The notes beneath the pieces were generated by a model, which was not told where the DNA came from, made no database searches, and saw only the letters and a list, made by a program, of their open reading frames with translations. A stretch of 64,000 nucleotides of DNA from Fulvimarina uroteuthidis (GTDB lineage: Bacteria > Pseudomonadota > Alphaproteobacteria > Rhizobiales > Rhizobiaceae). A program made the position numbers and the translations under genes. The stretch is from the NCBI RefSeq assembly GCF_034321785.1, contig NZ_JAXLPB010000001.1, forward strand, positions 372,001 through 436,000, in the 5' to 3' direction. Positions 17,092 through 25,171 of the stretch are shown here, piece by piece. Each line of letters opens with the position of its first letter. Within the stretch, counting starts at the first letter, position 1.

Positions 17092-17109
17092 TTTCCCGCC
17101 GGCGGGAAA
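17092..17109. promoter_or_regulatory. Perfect 18-bp palindrome between dgkA and the SPFH gene
   Basis: TTTCCCGCCGGCGGGAAA reads identically on both strands. It lies 22 nt after the dgkA stop and 58 nt before the GTG of the SPFH gene. A short-loop terminator or a dimeric-regulator operator are both possible. Confidence 0.4.
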
Positions 17110-17166
17110 TGATGCTATCTAGGATCCGTGTGAATTGCGCGTCTGGCGCGAACGAGGATTTCGGTC

Positions 17167-18204
17167 GTGGATCTCTTCCTGTCTCCCGGTCTGATCGCCA
17201 CCATCGTGCTGGTCCTGATCGTGCTGTTCATCCTGAAGTCGATCATCAAGGTCGTTCCGCAGGGCTACAACTGGACGGTCGAGAATTTCGGCCGCTACAC
17301 GCGCACCCTCACCCCCGGCCTCAGCCTTCTCGTGCCGTTCATCGAACGGGTCGGGCACAAGATGAACATGATGGAGCAGGTGCTCGATGTTCCGACACAG
17401 GAGGTCATCACGCGCGACAACGCCTCCGTCGCCGCCGACGGCGTCGCCTTCTACCAGATCCTCGATGCGCGCGCGGCTGCCTACGAGGTCTCCGGTCTTC
17501 AATATGCGATCCTCAACCTCGTCATGACCAATCTGAGGTCGGTCATGGGCTCGATGGATCTCGACGATCTCCTTTCGAACCGGGACTCGATCTCGGAGCG
17601 CATCCTGCGGGTGGTGGACGAGGCCTCCCATGCGTGGGGCATCAAGATCACCCGGATCGAGATCAAGGACATCAACCCGCCCAAGAACCTCGTCGACGCC
17701 ATGGCCCGGCAGATGATGGCCGAGCGCGAGAAGCGTGCCGACATCCTCGAAGCCGAAGGCTCCAAGAACGCCGCGATTCTGCGAGCCGAAGGCGAGAAGC
17801 AGGCGCAGATCCTGAAGGCCGAAGGCATGCGGGACGCAGCCTTCCGCGAGGCCGAGTCCCGCGAACGCCTCGCCGAGGCCGAAGCCAAGGCCACCCAGAT
17901 GGTCTCCGAGGCGATCGCGGCCGGCGACGTGCAGGCGATCAATTACTTCGTCGCGCAGAAATACACCGAGGCGCTCGGCAAGATCGCCTCCGCACCCAAC
18001 CAGCGCGTGGTGCTGATGCCGCTCGAAGCCTCCTCGATCATGGGATCGATCGCGGGGATCGCCGAGCTTACGAAGGCGGCGTTCGGCGAGGAGGGACAGG
18101 TCAGGAAGCCCGGCCCGCATCCCGCGCCGAGGCCCAGCGGCCCGGCAGCCGCGACGTCCGAATTTCCCGCGTCGCGGACGACCCGCGCGCCAAGCGACGG
18201 GTAA
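17167..18204 (+). CDS. qmcA: SPFH/Band-7 membrane protein, QmcA (paraslipin) family
   Basis: A 345-residue protein with one N-terminal membrane segment (LIATIVLVLIVLFILKSII) followed by an SPFH domain (VPQGYNWTVENFGRYTRTL; RSVMGSMDLDDLLSNRDSI) and a long alanine/glutamate/lysine helix with KRADILEAEGSKNAAILRAEGEK-type repeats predicted to form a coiled coil. QmcA-type proteins oligomerise in the inner membrane and associate with proteases or membrane domains. The start is a GTG. The NfeD-like partner gene begins 3 nt after its stop, the classic stomatin/NfeD pair. The C-terminal tail is proline-rich and not conserved. Confidence 0.92.
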   Translation: MDLFLSPGLIATIVLVLIVLFILKSIIKVVPQGYNWTVENFGRYTRTLTPGLSLLVPFIERVGHKMNMMEQVLDVPTQEVITRDNASVAADGVAFYQILDARAAAYEVSGLQYAILNLVMTNLRSVMGSMDLDDLLSNRDSISERILRVVDEASHAWGIKITRIEIKDINPPKNLVDAMARQMMAEREKRADILEAEGSKNAAILRAEGEKQAQILKAEGMRDAAFREAESRERLAEAEAKATQMVSEAIAAGDVQAINYFVAQKYTEALGKIASAPNQRVVLMPLEASSIMGSIAGIAELTKAAFGEEGQVRKPGPHPAPRPSGPAAATSEFPASRTTRAPSDG

Positions 18205-18207
18205 CCC

Positions 18208-18687
18208 ATGTTCGATCTCTTCGAACCCGAGCACTGGTGGTGGATCGCGGGCTTCGCCCTCATCGCGCTGGAGCTTGCCGTACCCGGGATCTACTTTCTC
18301 TTCTTCGGTCTTGCCGCGCTGATCGTCGGCACGAACGCATTCTTCCTGCCCGCAGGCCTTTTCGGCGTCGGGCAACAGCTCTTGGCCTTCGCCGCCGTCA
18401 GCGCCGCCGCGATCTATCTGGGCGGGCGCTGGTATCGCGCGAGCCGGGGAACGAAAGACGACGCGCCCGAGAACCCGGCGCACAGGCTGGTCGGACGCGA
18501 GACCACGCTCAGCCAGCCGATCCGTGCGGGACGCGGACGCGTGAAGCTCGGCGACAGCTGGTGGACGGTGGAAGGCCCCGAACTTCCCGAAGGCACGCCG
18601 GTGCGTGTAACCGGCATCACGGGCAGCATCCTGACGGTGGAACCGACAGGCGCCGATCCGGAAAGGCTCGGCGGAACCGCGCCATGA
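18208..18687 (+). CDS. NfeD-family membrane protein
   Basis: A 159-residue protein with two or three membrane segments (WWIAGFALIALELAVPGIY, then LIVGTNAFFLPAG and the QLLAFAAVSAAAIYL helix) and a C-terminal OB-fold domain (LVGRETTLSQPIRAGRGRVKL, VRVTGITGSILTVEP). It is the short NfeD1b type without a ClpP-like protease domain. It sits 3 nt downstream of the SPFH gene, and the two products are expected to interact. Confidence 0.9.
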   Translation: MFDLFEPEHWWWIAGFALIALELAVPGIYFLFFGLAALIVGTNAFFLPAGLFGVGQQLLAFAAVSAAAIYLGGRWYRASRGTKDDAPENPAHRLVGRETTLSQPIRAGRGRVKLGDSWWTVEGPELPEGTPVRVTGITGSILTVEPTGADPERLGGTAP

Positions 18688-18791
18688 CGGCGTCCGGCGG
18701 CGGGTTCAGTCCCGGCGGGCGATCGGGCCTTCGTCGGAAAAGCCCCATATCGAGACGGACAGCCGGCCTCCTTGCGTGATCGCCCGGCGCG

Positions 18792-19958
18792 TCAACCCGC
18801 CAGCGCGCCGCCGAGAAGGCCGACGCCCAGGAGCATCAGGAGAAGCGCGCCGGCGATCTCCAGCACCCGTGCCAGAAGCGAGGCGTAGGGCGTGAACCGC
18901 CCGGCCCGCTCCAGCGCACCGCGCCCGAGAACCGTCAGCGATGCGAGCACGGAGACGGTGATCGCCGTGCCGAGCGCCATGGCGAAGACCGAAAGCACTC
19001 CGCCGAGATAGAGCCCGTTCAACAGGCCGAACGTCAAGATGACGATCGCTCCGGAACAGGGCCGAAGCCCGACCGCGAAGACGGCAGCGACGCCGGATTT
19101 CAGCGTCAGGGGGCTCGACAGTGTGTGCGGGGCGGGCATGTGGGCACGGCCGCAGCCGCAATCATCGGGATCGTCGGCGCAAACGGCAGTCCGGTCGAAG
19201 CCCTCGGCGGCGGAGATCGAGGTCGCCTGCGCCGGCCGGGCGTTCAGGGAAAGGGACGAGACGCGCGCGGGCGCAGCCGCCTTGCCGGCCGTTTCGCCGC
19301 CGCGCCAATCGCTGTCGGCCTGGCTCGCAAAGGCAAGCTGGGAGGAAAACGCCGCATCGCGCCCGGCCATGCGGCGAAATGGCGAGAGCGAGCGGCCGAC
19401 CCCGGAGCGCACGAGCGGTTCGCGCACCAGCTTTCCGCACGCCCTCGCCAGAAGCCACAGGCCGACGGCGAAGACGAGCGCGTAGGATGCAAGCTCCGCC
19501 CAGTCGGTCGCATCGGTCATGGACACGGCGGTTCCGCGCAGGAAGAACCAGCCGAGACCGACGAGAACGAGAGCGCTGACGGCCTGGACGAGGGAGGAGA
19601 CGAAGGACAGGAAGACGCCGCGCTTCAGCTCGGCCCGGCTTGCCAGCATGTAGGCCGAGATGACCGCCTTGCCGTGGCCGGGGCCGGCGGCGTGAAACAC
19701 GCCATAGGCGAACGAAAGGCCGACCAGATAGAGAAACCCGTCATCGCCGCGCTTGAGCGACACCAGCGCATGGCGCAGGGCCGAGAAGAACTCGCGCTGC
19801 CAAAGGGCGATCTGTGTGAAGAGGCCGGAGAAGATTCCGTCCGACACGGGTGCCGCGACTTCGGCGGTTCCGATGCCGAGCGACGAGCGGGCAAGCGCTT
19901 CGCCGCCGGCAAGGCCAATCACCAGTAGCGATCCGAGAACGCGGGAAAGCCGGGTCAT
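18792..19958 (-). CDS. NicO-family nickel/cobalt transporter
   Basis: A 388-residue inner-membrane protein. It has a signal/first membrane segment, then the NicO signature FAYGVFHAAGPGHGKAVISAY, whose His residues coordinate metal, and a second conserved block GLRPCSGAIVILTFGLLNGLYLG. The large loop between the halves (about residues 185-275) contains CADDPDDCGCGRAHMPAPH, a possible metal-binding patch. Direction (uptake or RcnA-like efflux) cannot be decided. A TGAGG ribosome site precedes the ATG. The DUF1007 gene ends 6 nt upstream, so the two are one operon. Confidence 0.88.
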   Translation of the reverse strand: MTRLSRVLGSLLVIGLAGGEALARSSLGIGTAEVAAPVSDGIFSGLFTQIALWQREFFSALRHALVSLKRGDDGFLYLVGLSFAYGVFHAAGPGHGKAVISAYMLASRAELKRGVFLSFVSSLVQAVSALVLVGLGWFFLRGTAVSMTDATDWAELASYALVFAVGLWLLARACGKLVREPLVRSGVGRSLSPFRRMAGRDAAFSSQLAFASQADSDWRGGETAGKAAAPARVSSLSLNARPAQATSISAAEGFDRTAVCADDPDDCGCGRAHMPAPHTLSSPLTLKSGVAAVFAVGLRPCSGAIVILTFGLLNGLYLGGVLSVFAMALGTAITVSVLASLTVLGRGALERAGRFTPYASLLARVLEIAGALLLMLLGVGLLGGALAG

Positions 19959-19964
19959 GTCGCC

Positions 19965-20675
19965 TCAGCTCTCGGCCGCGCAGGTCAGTTCCAGGCGGGT
20001 CGCCATCACGTCGGCGAACGCGCCGCCTTCCTCGCCCACAGCCTCGTCGGGCCCGAGGGTCGCGATCTCGTCCATCCAGCGCGCCGCCGCTTCGTCCTCG
20101 TCCGGCACGTTCAGCGCCTTGCGGCATGTGCCCGGCAGACCGACCAGCTGGAAGGCCTCGGCGCCGCCGGTAAAATCGAAGGCGACGAAGAAGCTCTCGT
20201 CGAAATTGGAGACCTTGACGGACTGGGTCGTCAGATCGATCGCCTCGTCGACCGGCATCTCGAAGAAGAGGATCAGCTGCCCGTCTTGGAAGAGCGCATG
20301 GACCTTTTCGGGATCCTTCAGCTTGACGTCCCGCACGCCGAGCTCGGCGAAGGTGTAGAAGCCCCACTCGGCGATCGATTCGCGGATCGTCTCGCCGATC
20401 GCATCGAGTTCCTCGGCTTCGAGGACGCCCGTCGCATTGGCATCGAAATCGATGACCACGGACGAGGAGAACAGCTCGTCCATCCGCCAGACATTGCGGA
20501 TCGACACGAACCTGCCGGTGTCGTCGCCGACGAGTTCCACATGGGACTGGATGAACACATGTGGATGTGCCGCCGCCGGCGTGGCCAGACCCATTCCGAC
20601 CGTTGCCAGTCCGGCCAAGGCCAGCCCTTGCGCGAAAACGCCCATCGATCCACCGCTTATCCGAGACCATATCAT
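19965..20675 (-). CDS. DUF1007-family periplasmic protein (partner of NicO transporter)
   Basis: A 236-residue exported protein with a signal peptide ending ATPAAAHPHVF; the His-containing mature N terminus (HPHVFIQSHVELVGDD) is a family hallmark and may bind metal. The acidic-rich body (FDANATGVLEAEELDAI resembles an EF-hand-like loop) and two cysteines near the C terminus follow. The start was placed at 20675 to include a basic residue before the hydrophobic core; ATG 20645 is an alternative. DUF1007 genes commonly precede NicO-type transporters, and here the gap is only 6 nt. A periplasmic metal-delivery role is inferred. Confidence 0.85.
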   Translation of the reverse strand: MIWSRISGGSMGVFAQGLALAGLATVGMGLATPAAAHPHVFIQSHVELVGDDTGRFVSIRNVWRMDELFSSSVVIDFDANATGVLEAEELDAIGETIRESIAEWGFYTFAELGVRDVKLKDPEKVHALFQDGQLILFFEMPVDEAIDLTTQSVKVSNFDESFFVAFDFTGGAEAFQLVGLPGTCRKALNVPDEDEAAARWMDEIATLGPDEAVGEEGGAFADVMATRLELTCAAES

Positions 20676-20764
20676 TGCTGACGCAGCTCTTGGCGCAAAA
20701 GCATGGCCGAAGTTTGAGCGGCGCGAAGGGCCATCACAGCTCCGCGCAAGTCCGGCGAGAACGA

Positions 20765-21286
20765 TCAGCGCAGGACGCGAACCTCGGCGCCGACATGGAC
20801 CCGCTCGAACAGGTCCTTCACGTCGGCATTGCGCATTCTGAAACAGCCGGCGGAGGCCGCGCTGCCGATGGACCTCGGCGCATTGGTGCCGTGGATGCGA
20901 TAGGCGCCCCAACCGAGATTGATCGCCCGCTCGCCGAGCGGATTTTTCGGCCCCGGGCCGATGGATTGGGGCAATGAGGGATTCTTCTCGCGCATGGAGG
21001 GCGTCGGCACCCAGGTCGGCGCACGGCGCTTCTTGGACACCCAGCTCTTGCCGAACCATTGTTCGCTCGGCTTGCCGACGGCGATGTCGTAGATCATTGC
21101 CCGGCCGGGCGCGGTGACGAGATAGAGCTTGCGCTCGCTCGTCTTGATGACGATCGTACCGGGTTCGCCCTCGATTGAGACCGAAGCCTCGGGGCGATCG
21201 TCAGCGCCCTCGAGCGCGGCGTTCGCCGGGCCTGCGAAGAGAGCGGACAGGAGGACGACAAGGGCGAAGCGATCAGGTCTCATCAT
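20765..21286 (-). CDS. L,D-transpeptidase (YkuD domain)
   Basis: A 173-residue exported enzyme with a signal peptide (MMRPDRFALVVLLSALFAG, cleavage near ANAALE) and a YkuD catalytic domain. The active-site motif is present as YRIHGTNAPRSIGSAASAGCFRM, with catalytic Cys and His. Such enzymes crosslink peptidoglycan 3-3 or attach lipoproteins or beta-barrels to it, as shown in rhizobia and relatives. It is read in the same direction as the DUF1007/NicO pair, 89 nt upstream, but is probably independent. Two adjacent ATGs (21286, 21283) could be the start. Confidence 0.93.
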   Translation of the reverse strand: MMRPDRFALVVLLSALFAGPANAALEGADDRPEASVSIEGEPGTIVIKTSERKLYLVTAPGRAMIYDIAVGKPSEQWFGKSWVSKKRRAPTWVPTPSMREKNPSLPQSIGPGPKNPLGERAINLGWGAYRIHGTNAPRSIGSAASAGCFRMRNADVKDLFERVHVGAEVRVLR

Positions 21287-21543
21287 GGGCGAAACGCTAA
21301 CATGGCTTGCATGGAGCTTGCGTTAACGCCCGCCTTGCCCGACGAAGAGCGACGAGCGGCCGTCGCCGAAAGGACACAGGCCTCGGCGGCACGGATCGGC
21401 ACGGGCGTTCCGCACCGAGGACGGCCTTTTCGACAAAGGGACGATGATATGGGACCGCGAAACGCGTGATCGACGAAAGACGGGGAGAGACGGCCGTGAA
21501 CGAGGATGGGCCGAGCCGCGATAGGGCGGAGGGAATAAAAGCC

Positions 21544-22452
21544 ATGCCGGACTGGATCGCGGTCGACTGGGGCACGTCCCATCTGCGCGTCTGGCTGATG
21601 GAGCGAAGCGGGGCGGCGATCGGGCAGCGAACATCGAGCCGCGGCATGGGCACCCTCGCCCCGCACGAGTTCGAGCCGGTGCTTCTCGACCTGATCGCCG
21701 ACAGCCTGCCGGACGCAGGCCCGTTGCCGGTCGTCTGCTGCGGCATGGTCGGCGCGCGGCAGGGCTGGTCGGAAGCGGCCTATGCGAGCCTGCCATGCCC
21801 GCCGCCCACGACCGAAACCGCGACGAGGGTCGCGTGCGAAGACGGCCGGATCGAGGTCTTCATTCTGCCCGGCGTTAAGCAGGCCGATCCGCCGGATGTC
21901 ATGCGCGGCGAGGAAACCCAGATCGCCGGCTTCCTCGCACAGGAGCCGGCCTTCGACGGCGTCCTCTGCCTGCCGGGAACCCATACCAAATGGGTGAGGG
22001 TCAGCGGCGGCGAGATCACCGGCCTGCGCACGTTCATGACGGGCGAGCTGTTCGCGCTCCTGTCCACCCGATCGGTCCTGCGGCATTCGGTCGGCGGCGA
22101 CGCATTCGACGCGGCCGATTTTCGCCGTGCGGTCTCGGGCATCGTGGACGACCCCGCAGGCCTGGCGGCCAGGCTGTTTTCCATCCGGGCGGGATCCCTG
22201 CTCGACGGCGACGATCCGGGACGTTCCCGCGCGACGCTTTCGGGGCTCCTGATCGGCGCCGAGCTTGCCGCTTCCGCCGATATCTGGAAAGGCCGAAACG
22301 TGTGCATCATCGGTGCGGGCGGCCTGTCCGACCTGTACCGCCAGGCCATCGAGACGAAACAGGTTTCCGTCCGCACGGTGTCCGGGGATGGTATGACGCT
22401 CGCGGGACTCGTCGCCGCCTATCGCGAACTCAGAAAGACACACCAGCCATGA
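21544..22452 (+). CDS. dgoK: 2-dehydro-3-deoxygalactonokinase
   Basis: A 302-residue sugar-acid kinase. It phosphorylates 2-keto-3-deoxygalactonate in D-galactonate catabolism (De Ley-Doudoroff pathway). The DgoK family start WIAVDWGTSHLRVWLM with an ATP-binding Asp/Thr pattern, the CCGMVGARQGW block, LPGTHTKWV and the C-terminal GAGGLSDLY are visible. A GGAGGG site lies upstream of the ATG at 21544, which was preferred over the longer frame from 21466. Its stop overlaps the dgoA start (ATGA), so the two are coupled. Galactonate dehydratase, lactonase and transporter genes are absent nearby. Confidence 0.92.
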   Translation: MPDWIAVDWGTSHLRVWLMERSGAAIGQRTSSRGMGTLAPHEFEPVLLDLIADSLPDAGPLPVVCCGMVGARQGWSEAAYASLPCPPPTTETATRVACEDGRIEVFILPGVKQADPPDVMRGEETQIAGFLAQEPAFDGVLCLPGTHTKWVRVSGGEITGLRTFMTGELFALLSTRSVLRHSVGGDAFDAADFRRAVSGIVDDPAGLAARLFSIRAGSLLDGDDPGRSRATLSGLLIGAELAASADIWKGRNVCIIGAGGLSDLYRQAIETKQVSVRTVSGDGMTLAGLVAAYRELRKTHQP

Positions 22453-23054
22453 CACGAGACATCATCGCCATCCTGCGCGGACTGACGCCCGGCGAAGCCT
22501 GCGAGATCGCCGACGTGCTGATCGAGGCGGGAATCACGAAGATCGAGGTGCCGCTGAATTCCCCCGAACCCTTCGACAGCATTGCCCGCATGATCGCTCA
22601 TGCGGGCAATGCTGCCATCATTGGGGCCGGCACGGTTCTCGACGTGGGCGCCGTGGAGCGACTGGCCGGTATCGGCGCTCAGATGGTGGTGTCGCCCGAT
22701 GCCTTTCCCGACGTGATCGGCGCGACGAAACGGGCCGGCATGCTGTCCTATCCCGGCGTGATGACCGCGACGGAGGCGTTTGCGGCGCTCAGAGCCGGCG
22801 CCGACGGGCTGAAGTTCTTTCCCGCCTTCAAGCTGGGAACGGACGGATATGCGGCGCTCTCGGCTGTGCTCCCGAAGGGCACCCGGTGCTTTGCGGTGGG
22901 CGGCGTCGGGCCGGACGATTTCCAGGCCTGGCGCGACGTCGGCATTGCGGGCTTCGGCATCGGAAGCGGCGTCTACAAGCCCGGCATGAGCGCCGCCGAC
23001 GTCAGGACCCGTGCGAACGACCTCGTCTCGGCTTACGACACCGCCTTCCGCTGA
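22449..23054 (+). CDS. dgoA: 2-dehydro-3-deoxy-6-phosphogalactonate aldolase
   Basis: A 201-residue class I aldolase that cleaves KDPGal to pyruvate and glyceraldehyde 3-phosphate. The KDPG/KDPGal aldolase motifs are present: IIAILRGL with the catalytic Glu region of ITKIEVPLNSP, GAGTVLDV and the Schiff-base Lys in GADGLKFFPA. Translation is coupled to dgoK through an ATGA overlap at 22449-22452. The cardiolipin synthase gene begins about 10 nt later on the same strand but is functionally unrelated. Confidence 0.93.
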   Translation: MTRDIIAILRGLTPGEACEIADVLIEAGITKIEVPLNSPEPFDSIARMIAHAGNAAIIGAGTVLDVGAVERLAGIGAQMVVSPDAFPDVIGATKRAGMLSYPGVMTATEAFAALRAGADGLKFFPAFKLGTDGYAALSAVLPKGTRCFAVGGVGPDDFQAWRDVGIAGFGIGSGVYKPGMSAADVRTRANDLVSAYDTAFR

Positions 23055-23063
23055 CGCGTGTCC

Positions 23064-24461
23064 ATGTTAGACACGTCGACCTTCGCGCTGATCTATCTTC
23101 TGGCGGAATGGGCGATCCGGCTGGTGATGATCGTCGTCATCCCGCTGCGCCGACCGCCGGAGGCGGCGCGCAGCTGGCTGCTCCTCGTCCTTTTCCTGCC
23201 GATCCCTGCCCTCGTCTTCTATCGCCTGATCGGGCGCGCACGATTTCCGGCATGGCGACGCAGGCGGTTCGAGGCGACCGAGCCTTCCCGGCGCGCGGCT
23301 GCCACGTCCCTCGCCGCCCGGTCTTTCGTCCAAACGCCGCTGTCCCGGCTCGCGCAGACGCTCGGCGGGTTCCCCGTCTGCGAAGGCAATGCCATCACGC
23401 TCCTTACGGGCTACGACGAGACGATCGAGCGCATGGTGGACGACATCGACCGCGCGCGAACCCGCGTCCACCTTCTCACCTACATCTTCGCCGACGACCG
23501 GACCGGGCAGATGATCGGGCGCGCGCTGGGACGCGCGGTGCGCCGCGGCGTGGCGGTTCGCGTTCTCATCGATGCCCTGGGAAGTCGCCCCTGGGCCGAA
23601 CGGTCGATGGCCATGCTTCGGGCCGAGGGCGTCGATGCGCGGCTCGTCCTGCCGGTGCGGCTCGCCGCGTTCCGCAGCCCGCGCAGCGACCTGCGCAATC
23701 ACCGCAAGCTCTGCCTGATCGACGGCGCTGTCGGCTATATCGGCTCGCAGAACATCGTCAATCGCGACTTCAAGCCGGGCATCGTCAACGACGAACTCGT
23801 CGCACGGGTCGCCGGCCCCGTCACCACCGCCCTCGACGCCTTGTTCTCGAGCGACTGGTATCTGGAGACGCAGGAAGAACTGAAGCCGCCGGCGATCGCC
23901 GCACGCGCCGGCGACGCGGAGCTTCAGACCATGCCGAGCGGACCGGATTTCGGCGTTCCCGGCTTCGAGCGCCTGCTTGTCGAACTCGTCCACACGGCAC
24001 GGCAGCATGTGGCGATCGTCTCGCCCTACCTCATTCCCGACGAGGCTCTGCTGGTCGCCTTGAAAAACGCCGTCGCGCGCGGCGTGGCGGTCGATCTCAT
24101 CGTCTCCCGGCTTGCCGACCAGCGCTTGGTGAGCCTTGCGCAGCACTCCTACTATGACGAGCTTCTTGTCGCCGGCATCCACATCCACCGTTACCGCGAC
24201 CATCTCCTGCACGCCAAGAACGTGCTGATCGACGGCTCTATCGGCGTCGTCGGCTCGAGCAATGCGGACGTGCGGTCCTTCGTGCTCAATGCCGAGGTCA
24301 GCCTGATCCTCCACGATGGCGCTACGGCCGGCGCGCTGGCCGTCGTCCAGAAGGCCTGTGTCGCCCGGAGCGATCCGCTGACGCTCGAGGCCTGGCGGTC
24401 CCGGCACCGTGCCCGCCGCATCCTCGAAAACGGCGCCCGCCTGGTGAGCCCGCTCCTATGA
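23064..24461 (+). CDS. cls: Cardiolipin synthase (phospholipase D family)
   Basis: A 465-residue membrane enzyme that forms cardiolipin from phosphatidylglycerol. There are two N-terminal membrane segments (about residues 5-60), then two phospholipase D HKD motifs: HRKLCLIDGAVGYIGSQN and HAKNVLIDGSIGVVGSSN, each with the invariant His, Lys and Asp. The length fits bacterial ClsA. A GTG two codons upstream (23058) could also initiate. The 3' end overlaps the convergent dedA gene by 6 nt. Confidence 0.92.
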   Translation: MLDTSTFALIYLLAEWAIRLVMIVVIPLRRPPEAARSWLLLVLFLPIPALVFYRLIGRARFPAWRRRRFEATEPSRRAAATSLAARSFVQTPLSRLAQTLGGFPVCEGNAITLLTGYDETIERMVDDIDRARTRVHLLTYIFADDRTGQMIGRALGRAVRRGVAVRVLIDALGSRPWAERSMAMLRAEGVDARLVLPVRLAAFRSPRSDLRNHRKLCLIDGAVGYIGSQNIVNRDFKPGIVNDELVARVAGPVTTALDALFSSDWYLETQEELKPPAIAARAGDAELQTMPSGPDFGVPGFERLLVELVHTARQHVAIVSPYLIPDEALLVALKNAVARGVAVDLIVSRLADQRLVSLAQHSYYDELLVAGIHIHRYRDHLLHAKNVLIDGSIGVVGSSNADVRSFVLNAEVSLILHDGATAGALAVVQKACVARSDPLTLEAWRSRHRARRILENGARLVSPLL

Positions 24462-25019
24462 CCGCGCGCGGCGACGCCTGACGAGAAAGACGAGGCCGCC
24501 CGCGGCCGCGCAAGCGGCGAGGACGGCGAGCACCACATGTTCGACCGATCTGATCCGCCCGAAGGCCGCCTCGATCGCTTCGCCGAACAGATAGCCGACC
24601 GAAACGAAAGCCGCGCCCCAGACGAGAGCCGCCACGAGGTTGATCGCGAGGAAGCGGGTGGCGGCAAGATCCGTGGTACCGACCGCGACGGGGCTGACGG
24701 TCCTGAACCCGTAGGCGAACCGGAAGCCGAAGATGAAGAGGACCGGATGCCGCTCGAAGATCGCGAGCGCCCGCCCGAACGCCGGCCTCGTCTTGATGCG
24801 CGTCACGAAGGGATGATGGCGGAACCTGCGGCCGAGCATGAAGAACAGCTGATCGGCGACGAACGATCCGGCGGCCGCGCAAAGCATGACGGGCACGAAG
24901 GCCAGGATATCCCTGTGCACCATGATCCCGCCCAGAATGACGACGGTCTCGCCTTCGATTCCCGCGCCCAGAAACAGAGCGAACAGCCCATAATGCTCTA
25001 TGATGCGGGCGAGATCCAA
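24456..25019 (-). CDS. DedA-family membrane protein
   Basis: A 187-residue integral membrane protein of the DedA (SNARE-associated/VTT) family, which in bacteria acts as undecaprenyl-phosphate or phosphatidylethanolamine flippase. The N-terminal re-entrant motif LFALFLGAGIEGETVVILGG and the central FIFGFRFAYGFRTVSPVAVG with conserved Arg residues are visible, followed by NLVAALVWGAAFVSVGYLFG. The start is a TTG with no in-frame ATG close by. It converges on cls with a 6-nt overlap of coding regions. Confidence 0.85.
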   Translation of the reverse strand: MDLARIIEHYGLFALFLGAGIEGETVVILGGIMVHRDILAFVPVMLCAAAGSFVADQLFFMLGRRFRHHPFVTRIKTRPAFGRALAIFERHPVLFIFGFRFAYGFRTVSPVAVGTTDLAATRFLAINLVAALVWGAAFVSVGYLFGEAIEAAFGRIRSVEHVVLAVLAACAAAGGLVFLVRRRRARS

Positions 25020-25171
25020 GTCAATCGTCTTCGGTTGCGAAAAGTCGGACGGACGGCTCGCGGATCACAATGGGCCCATGCGGCACGTGCTGTCGAGTCC
25101 GCGCGCTCGCCGTTCCGACCTTGCCGGCGAGCGCGAAAGGACGGACGCGAAAGGACGGACGCATGCGGCAC

